From contig JACVTC010000001.1 in the NCBI GenBank assembly GCA_016946835.1, forward strand, positions 296,501 to 360,500: a stretch of 64,000 nt of DNA. Reading direction: 5' to 3'. Both the position numbers and the translations under genes were made by a program. The DNA comes from Neocallimastix lanati (nom. inval.) (lineage: Eukaryota; Neocallimastigomycota; Neocallimastigomycetes; Neocallimastigales; Neocallimastigaceae). Positions 57,566 through 64,000 of this stretch are shown here, one piece after another. The first letter of the stretch is position 1. Each line of letters begins with the position of its first letter. A model generated the notes under the pieces. The model made no database searches and was not told the DNA's origin. It saw nothing but the letters and a program-made list of their open reading frames with translations.

Positions 57566-58799
57566 TGTACTGAATGTTAGGAGTAGAAGATGTACTTTTC
57601 AATTTAAAGTTTGATTTATTTCATCTTCAGTATTTCATGATAATTGAGAATTAACTTCATTTATATTTCTTTTGTTCGATCGTTTATTTTCATCTAAAAA
57701 AAAAGCTTATCTAATAATATTTTAACTCAAAACTACAGATAATTTTAATATTACAAAAAAAAAATTTTATAAAACAAAATTACAATTTAATATATATTAG
57801 AATTTAATAGATATATTATATATTTTTATTACTACTTTCAATTATAAATACATTTATATTTTTAATTAATAAATAAATATATCTATGTTTATTATTTTAC
57901 AAATTAATATTAAGTTTTATAAAATAATAAATTATTAAAATTTAACTTATTACGGCTTATTTTATTTTATTATATTAAATTTTTTAGTTAGTTTTAAAAA
58001 ATAATAACTAATATTTTAAAATAAATAAATTTAATAGTTCCCTTATGGATTTTTATTTTTGAGTAGTTGCTTAGAGTCAAATGAGACTCTTAGTCTATTC
58101 AAGGTTGTGGATTCAAAGAGTATGAAAAATGACACATGCAGCGATAAAGTGTTTTTATATATAAATATTTATTATATAATTTATTTTTCTATTTATTTGT
58201 TATATATTAATAATACATATATTTATTATTTTAGAAATTAACAATGAAGGCGAAATTTGAAATTTAATTAAACTATAAAATTGCTAAATACAGAATAAAA
58301 GGTTATACTAATAAGGGATTATGTGATATATTATATATGCTATGCATAATGTTCATATGACATTGATAGTCCTTAACAATAATAATAATAATAATAGTAA
58401 TAATAATAATAATAGTAATAATAGTAATAGTAATAATAGTGATAGTGATAGTAATAGTAATAGTAATAGTAATAGTTTTAGTAATAATAAATAATAACTA
58501 AAAAATTAATGTAATAAAATAAAGAGAGCAATTATAAATCATTTTAATTAATAGATATGATATATTAATATTTAAATATTTACATATATATATTATTAAT
58601 ATTTTTAATATTATTTTTTTATAATAAAAAGATAATAAATAAATTATAAATAACTTTATTTCCATTTTCTTTGTTAATTACTTTATATTAAAATTGATTT
58701 AAATGTGTCAATATTAAGAAATTAAATCAGCACAATTATTACAATAAAACTGACAATAAGAAAAACAAGACTAATGAATACTTCAACACTTTATTTAAA
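57566..58799. other. AT-rich region with trinucleotide repeats
   Basis: Contains an (AAT/AGT)n repeat at about 58378-58493 and the tRNA-like segment listed separately. No gene is recognised. Confidence 0.55.
58045..58125 (+). pseudogene. Degenerate tRNA-Lys(CUU)-like sequence
   Basis: The order looks like a tRNA: a D-arm-like stretch (GAGTAGTTGCTTAGAGTC), an anticodon arm TGAGACTCTTAGTC with CTT after T33, and a T-arm-like GGTTGTGGATTCAAA. Stem pairing is incomplete and no matching acceptor ends are seen. It is either a dead tRNA gene or the head of a tRNA-derived short element. Confidence 0.3.
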
Positions 58800-59049
58800 T
58801 TATTTAGATTGTTTATGTTATTAGTTAAATTGATATCAGTACCACACTCAATGATACAATGATTAGAATTAGTATTATAAATAGTGGAATTGGAAGTCCT
58901 ATTGTATTTTTAAACCTAAAAACCTCCCAAAACAAAACCTCGATTAAAAAAAAAGTTTGAGCTTTTTTTTTTTTTTTTTTTTTTAATCCTAGTAAGGTGT
59001 ATAGTAAAAAAACTGAATTTTGGGACAAAGGTCACTAGAATACGAAATT

Positions 59050-59097
59050 TTAAAGTAGAAAGATGCGTTTCCTATTGTTTAACAATCTAAAGAAAAA

Positions 59098-59143
<46 letters not shown>

Positions 59144-59821
59144 TTTTTACTGTTCATCTTAGTCATAATAGGCTCTAAATTCAATGATTTTATTGAAAGA
59201 TATTCCAAGATATGTATATTGATTAGCCATTTCGGTAGATGGTTCGTGCCAAGCTTAAGTGTAGGATTTTTCATTGAAATAATAATGGAATGAATTTTCT
59301 TGACATTGAAATTGGTTAATTAATGTTCTATGATTCCTGAGAAGAGAAGGAGAAGAAGAAAAATTTGTTTTAAGTATTCTTTTCCAATAATTTTCATTAA
59401 GACTGAGACTCTGTTAGAAAAAAAAAAAAAAAAAGAAAAAGCGATTTAAATTAATCTTCTTGAGATACAAAAACATTTACCTATTTTATTAAACAAAACA
59501 TTAATAGAGTTGCCTTGCCGAAGCAATATTTCAACAATTCTCCAAATTCATTATTACTAATAACTCTAAATATAAAGTCAATATAAGAATTCTTTCCACC
59601 ATTAGATCAGGAAAACTGGTGACCAACTCACTTTATAAAAAACCAATGAAGAGAAATTCAAGGAATAACATCTTTTAAGTATGCTGTCTACTGTCTTAAT
59701 CCTATTAAAATCACCCCGACAATAAAACAATAACAGAAGGGTTATTCTGATGATTTTTTGAACCTATTAGTAAAAAAAAAAAAAAAAAAAGGAAATTACT
59801 AATAATTATATAATCACCAAA

Positions 59822-59852
<31 letters not shown>

Positions 59853-59913
59853 CTTGATAAATATAGCTTTATTGTAGTATTATATATGAATAATTCATAC
59901 ATGAAATTAGATA

Positions 59914-59948
<35 letters not shown>

Positions 59949-60490
59949 ATTAAAATTTTTTATTGTTCAATTAATTTTTATATTATTTGCTGTATTGATA
60001 AATTTTTCTCCCATTTCATCAGCCGTAAGCAAATTGTAATGAGATTCGAGGTTATTTGTGAAGATTGAAAAATAATTATGTGATAAAATATCTGAATTTT
60101 TTGTTTTACAAATATGTGTAGACCATTTAGAGACTTTAGCAGGCCTTATAAAGCCTTCTGAGAGAACTTTGTTGCAAGAAAGTAAAATAGGTTTAGGATC
60201 AGAAATACCATAAAAATGAAGTGCAAACAGAGGTTTTATTAAAATGAGCTGCCAAAGCCTCATTATAGATGACATGGTCAATGCAAGATGATCTGGTACC
60301 TTTGACATAAGTAAATTGATTATCATATAAGGGAGCAATATACCAATTAGGAAAATTATTTGAAATGTATGTTTTGATCTTCTTTAATGACATGTTAAAA
60401 TCACCAACTAGGACAACCGGAACATTTTTTCTATTGTGAAAACGTAACCATTGAGAAAATTCATCAAAAGCAACTAGTCTTGCTTCCTTT
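59050..60490 (-). mobile_element. LINE (non-LTR retrotransposon) relics, endonuclease parts
   Basis: At about 60200-60490 the minus strand encodes part of an AP-endonuclease-like domain: VVLVGDFNMS, then TRSSCIDHVIYNE, the SxxDHV-type end motif. It continues with a frameshift to about 59967. A second VIVLL...GDFNRIKT endonuclease piece lies at about 59700-59765, and a possible RT-side fragment at 59050-59274. Stops and frameshifts are frequent and A/T runs separate the pieces, so these are dead copies. Confidence 0.6.
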
Positions 60491-61086
60491 CATTTGCTTT
60501 AGTAGTTGATGTTTTAGAGGTAGATGTTTTAGAAGTGGAACAATGCTTTTTTGGGATATATATTTCATCAAAACTGTAATTATAATTTAAACAATCCATA
60601 TCTTTAGCAATACAAAGACTATAATCTGAACTATAATAACATTGCCTTAAACTTGGATTTGTTAAAGTTTTACCGAGAATATTAACATTTCCAGAAAGAT
60701 TTCTTTATTTATAAATATAGAATAAATTTTTTATAAATGATGATAAATTAGTTTTCAGTTTTCATTATTATTTTTTCATTTCTTTATATGCATATATCTA
60801 TATAGTTAAAAACCTCTATATCCTATTTTACTTACATGTATTCAAGTTTAGATAAACTATTAAGAGAATCTGGTAATTCATCATTTATTTTATTTTTTTC
60901 TAAGTTGCTATTATTATTTAAACGGGTCGAAAAAATAAAATAATTAAAAATATTTGAATTATTATTATTTGTATTATTATTAATGAGGTAATGATGATGA
61001 TTATTTGTATTAATATTATGATGATGATTATGATGATTACGATTATTATTATTATAATTATTATTATAATTATGATTATGATTATA

Positions 61087-61121
<35 letters not shown>

Positions 61122-61848
61122 TACTATTCAAAATTAAAAAATTATATCAATTCTATATTTACAGGTATTCAAGATTTTTAGCATTTCCTAAAGATTCTGG
61201 TATTTTGGAAATTTTATTATAATCCAATCTCCTTTTATTTAATAATTAAAGCAGATAAAAAAAATATGTTGTTAATCGATAAAATTTAATTTTGATAACT
61301 TTTATATTAATATTTATATTTCGATAAAAAAAATGTATATGTATATTTTATTACATTATTATTATTATTATTTTATTATTATTATTTTATTATTATTAAA
61401 ACACTTACAAATATTTAAGATTTTTTAATTTTCCAATAGATTCAGGAAGATTGTTAATATTATTTTCAGTTGCATCTCTATTAAATTTATTTAATGTGGT
61501 AAAAAATTAAGAAAATATATTAGACTAAACAATTTAACTATAATGAATCCTTTTTTACATATATATAAAAAAATTTTTTTTTATCGAAGAAATAAAAAAT
61601 TATTTTGTATATATAGTTTTTCTTTTTAAAAAAAAAAAAAAATTTTTTTTATTTTTATAGTTTATATTTACAATGTTTCAAGATTTTCTAGATTTCCAAG
61701 AGATTCGGGTAAAGAATTAAGTTTGTTATTTCCTATATAACTTTTTTAAATTAATATATGTAAATAATTTAATTGTAAATTAAGTCATACAAATTAATAA
61801 AAATAAAATAAAAAAAAAATAATAAAAAAATAAAAATAAAAATAACAA

Positions 61849-61880
<32 letters not shown>

Positions 61881-61903
61881 AATAATATTAATAATTTAAA
61901 CAG

Positions 61904-61943
<40 letters not shown>

Positions 61944-64000
61944 AAATTAATATATGTAAATAAAATTAATTAAAATCATGTATATTAAAAAAAAAAAAAG
62001 TTTAAATATTTATAATATTTTTTTTTTAAACAATTACATTTCTTTAAGATTGGTTAAATTGCCAAAAGATTCGAGTAATGTAGTAATTTCATTGTAAGAC
62101 AATTCACTTTAAATAATAATAATTTAAATAGATCAAAATGAAATAATAAAAAAAAAAAAATAGTATATTAGTTATAGAAAGGAATCACATTATATTATCT
62201 TCATTTTAATTTATTCATTATTGAAATATATATATATATTATAATTTTAATTTTTCTAAAGTCATTTACAAGACACTAAGATTTTTTAATTCCCCAATTT
62301 TTTCTGGAATTTTTGTAAGTTTATTAAATTTTAAATTTCTATAAATAAATATTTTAGGTAGTTTATATTTATATATAAACAGAATGTCAATAAAATATAA
62401 AAAAATAATCATAAATTTATTTAGTATTAGGATAATTAACTATAATATAAATATTAGATATGTATATTAATATTTTAATCAATTTACAAATTTTCAAGCT
62501 TTTCTAATTTTACTATGGACTCAGGTAGAGTAGTAATTTCATTATCACTTAAATCACTTATAATGATTAAATAATGATTAAATTAATATATAAATATTGA
62601 AATTATTTTTTTATTATAAATAAAAAGGAATAAATTAAAAATAATAATATTTAAATAGTTACAAAATAACAAGATTTTTGAGGTTTTTAATTTTATCAGA
62701 TATTGAAGTAATCTGTTGTTCATGAAATGATCTATTTATATTAATTTTATATATTTTTTTTATTAATTTAAATATCCCAACAATATCAGTAGAAATATAT
62801 ATAAAATAAATATATATATATATTTGGATTAATTTTCTAATTTTATTATAATTGTTAGTCTAAATATATAGAAACTTACAATTCCTTCAAGTTTTCTAAT
62901 GAATAAATTGATTCAGGAATACTTTTCAAATCATTGTAAGTAATATGTCTATAATCATATAATAATAATATATGTGTATATGTTTATTAATGTGTTCATC
63001 TATCATCATATTAATTAATTATTAATTATATATATAGGAATAACGAAAAAAAAAAGGTAGACTGATATATAAATAACAAATGATTTAATATATAATAAAT
63101 TTTATGATTACAATTTTTCTAAACTGGTTAAAGAAGCAATTTTTTCAAAATTAGAATTAGATAATTCTATCTCATTAATATATCTTTAGTATTATTTTTT
63201 ATGAATGAATTTATTATAGTATTATATGAAATAAAGAACTGTAAATATAAATATATTATTTGTTTTTTATAGATATATAAAATATTTATAAAATACAATA
63301 TATAAATTAAAAAAATTTATTTACAATTCTTTTAAACCTTTAGGAACTTTAAATTTAAATTTATCTTTCTCATAACCATAATATTTGCCAATATTTCTTT
63401 AAAAAAATTTTTTTGAACATTCATTTAAAATAGATTGGTTATTAATTTTTTTTTAAAAAATTTATATAAAAAAAATATATATAATTAGGGAATTATGTAA
63501 ATATATATATATATATATGTATATTCAGATATATAAAATAAACTCATATTAAATAAATATATTAATATATATTTTTTTTACTTACAAAACTTTAAGATTA
63601 TTAAGATTTTCAAAAAGATCAATGCTTACTGAATTTACTTTAGTAATTCTAAATTTAATGTATTAGAATTGATTTGATAAAACAAATTAATACTAATATT
63701 AAATCTATTTTTTATTATTATCTTCCTTAATTAAAAAAAAAAAAAAACTTGATTAGATACTAAATCTAATCCACATAAACGAAAAAAAAAAAAAAATTTA
63801 AAAAATTTCAAGTTTGGTCAATTTTCCAATTTCATTCACATTATCATTTGAGAGATTAATATCAATTGCTCTATGAATAATTAAAATCAAATAAAAAAAT
63901 TTTTTTCGTATTAATAAGTGTACTCTTATAATAATAAATGATAACCTTTATTTACAATTACTATAAATAATAGGACTTACAATGATTCTATATTTTTAGG
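60474..64000 (-). CDS. Intron-rich LRR protein gene, one repeat per exon (5' end beyond the window)
   Basis: Minus-strand exons, right to left: 63981-64000+ (partial), 63802-63870, 63586-63648, 63325-63396, 63112-63183, 62880-62948, 62663-62731, 62488-62556, 62270-62338, 62038-62106, 61672-61740, 61409-61477, 61163-61231, 60836-60907 and a last exon 60474-60702. Complete internal exons are 63, 69 or 72 nt, with AG before and GTAAGT/GTAAAT-like donors after. All split a codon after its second base. Each encodes one LRR (xLxxNxIxxLPESIGxLxNLxxL). The last exon gives a Cys-containing cap (CYYSSDYSLC...DMDC) and a Thr/Ser/Lys tail that runs into a LINE fragment. The donor after 63802 reads TT instead of GT. 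Probably a secreted or surface LRR protein. The start is not visible. Confidence 0.82.

Noticed and set aside
59063-59293. Plus-strand 76-residue frame with a Tyr-Ile run
   Set aside because: It reads a TATA microsatellite and the antisense of a LINE fragment.
60832-61131. Minus-strand Asn/His/Tyr-rich 99-residue frame
   Set aside because: Most of it is the intron between two LRR exons, filled with AAT/ATG/ATT repeats; only its last 24 codons (60836-60907) are exon.

Overview
The window looks like nuclear DNA of an anaerobic gut fungus (Neocallimastigomycota). It is extremely AT-rich, with long A/T homopolymers, Asn-, Thr- and His-rich proteins, and short AT-rich spliceosomal introns. It also carries hevein-type chitin-binding modules, ricin- and bulb-type lectins, a ZinT protein and an NRPS relic of bacterial type. 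This assignment is inferred from gene content and composition; no marker gene is present.

Layout. 0-4 kb: a secreted, probably GPI-anchored protein with five ZinT zinc-binding domains. About 6-19.4 kb: a block of nucleocytoplasmic large DNA virus (NCLDV) type genes without visible introns. It holds the N-terminal two thirds of an RNA polymerase largest subunit, a D6/D11-like SF2 helicase, a TFIIS-type zinc ribbon, a zinc-knuckle protein and two unknown proteins. Three of these genes are cut by single-base frameshifts, so the block is probably a decaying endogenous giant-virus insertion. 19.85-38.23 kb: three retrotransposons nested in each other, each with target-site duplications. A Ty1/copia element (A, minus strand) was hit in its Gag zinc knuckle by a chromodomain Ty3/gypsy element (B, plus strand). 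The left LTR of B was in turn hit by a second Ty3/gypsy element (C, minus strand). B and C lack reverse transcriptase but appear to have identical LTR pairs; B carries a Tf1-like self-priming signature. 39.3-49.1 kb: two large secreted lectin genes, both interrupted. 49.5-53.1 kb: an intact LRR protein and an intact secreted protein of unknown function. 53.1-55.9 kb: a wrecked NRPS gene. 57-60.5 kb: copia and LINE relics. 60.5-64 kb: the 3' part of an intron-rich LRR gene in which each internal exon encodes one leucine-rich repeat.

Together this is a fungal locus of surface and secreted proteins that has absorbed a giant-virus fragment, nested retroelements and probable bacterial genes. The repeated one-base breaks may be real decay or uncorrected sequencing errors; the sequence alone cannot decide. 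Several very long frames (ZinT, 688 aa, element B) are intact.
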